Source of the DNA: Caldilinea sp.
GTDB taxonomy: Bacteria > Chloroflexota > Anaerolineae > Caldilineales > Caldilineaceae
Direction of reading: 5' to 3'
Assembly: GCA_025055055.1 (NCBI GenBank)
Contig: JANWYX010000433.1
Span: 1 to 12,483, forward strand
Length of the DNA stretch: 12,483 nt
Shown: positions 11,361-12,483 of the stretch, in pieces
Layout of the letters: every line of letters begins with the position of its first letter
Position numbering within the stretch: the stretch's first letter is position 1
Translations under genes and position numbers: made by a program
The notes under the pieces: generated by a model
The model's database searches: none
What the model saw: only the letters and a program-made list of their open reading frames with translations
What the model was told of the DNA's origin: nothing

Positions 11361-11366
11361 TATAAT
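11361..11366 (+). promoter_or_regulatory. Consensus -10 element of the PIN/TRAM gene
   Basis: A perfect TATAAT with no recognisable -35 at 16-18 bases upstream; that place is taken by the tandem repeats. The predicted start near 11373 gives a leader of about 60 bases before ATG 11434. Confidence 0.55.
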
Positions 11367-11432
11367 ACGGCGAAAGCGTAAACGTGCATGATCGTGATTT
11401 TCGAGGGTTCATTCTGATCAGGAGTTATTGAA

Positions 11433-12483
<1,051 letters not shown>

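Overview
The window is moderately GC-rich and tightly packed. It carries 13 genes that I can support: 11 complete ones and two cut by the window edges. I see no rRNA, tRNA, CRISPR array, insertion sequence or other mobile element. The gene set suggests a member of the Chloroflexota, perhaps of the Anaerolineae/Caldilineae type. It includes a four-helix membrane PIN/TRAM protein, a DUF951 zinc-finger protein, a Tat-lipoprotein glycosidase-like protein with a Pro/Thr linker, secreted beta-propeller proteins carrying 'YLPL'-like motifs, and a compact HNH endonuclease. That placement is inference from family resemblance only.

Layout. Bases 1-1819 hold a minus-strand run: HD-domain phosphohydrolase, then a zinc-ribbon TrmH/SpoU RNA methyltransferase, then a kelch-repeat secreted protein that runs off the left edge; the last two overlap by ATGA. 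Divergent from these is a plus-strand pyrimidine cluster (1951-6179): dihydroorotase (pyrC), aspartate carbamoyltransferase (pyrB), and 12 bases later a large exported FG-GAP protein. Convergent with it are an HNH endonuclease (to 6718), a four-helix membrane protein (to 7242) and the Tat-lipoprotein glycosidase-like gene (to 8706), all on the minus strand. Divergent from the glycosidase-like gene is a small plus-strand gene (8841-9110). Then come three minus-strand genes (Nif3-like, DUF951, PIG-L deacetylase; 9187-11151). Last is a plus-strand PIN/TRAM membrane protein that runs off the right edge.

The most interesting item is the gene at 8841-9110. It reads as a SelW/Rdx-family protein of 89 residues only if the in-frame TGA at 8880-8882 is translated as selenocysteine. 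This gives a C-V-M-U motif exactly where the family has its redox CxxC/CxxU pair. A strong Shine-Dalgarno sits before the upstream ATG, and a SECIS-like hairpin (8898-8915) lies at a suitable distance after the TGA. An ordinary ORF caller would cut this gene to a fragment starting at a TTG, or miss it.

Second, the two pyrimidine enzymes resemble, from memory, the DHO and ATC domains of animal CAD, in the same order. Several intergenic regions also carry repeat or palindrome structure that looks regulatory. No gene-free gap exceeds 300 bases; the largest (11152-11433) holds two divergent promoters and a tandem repeat.
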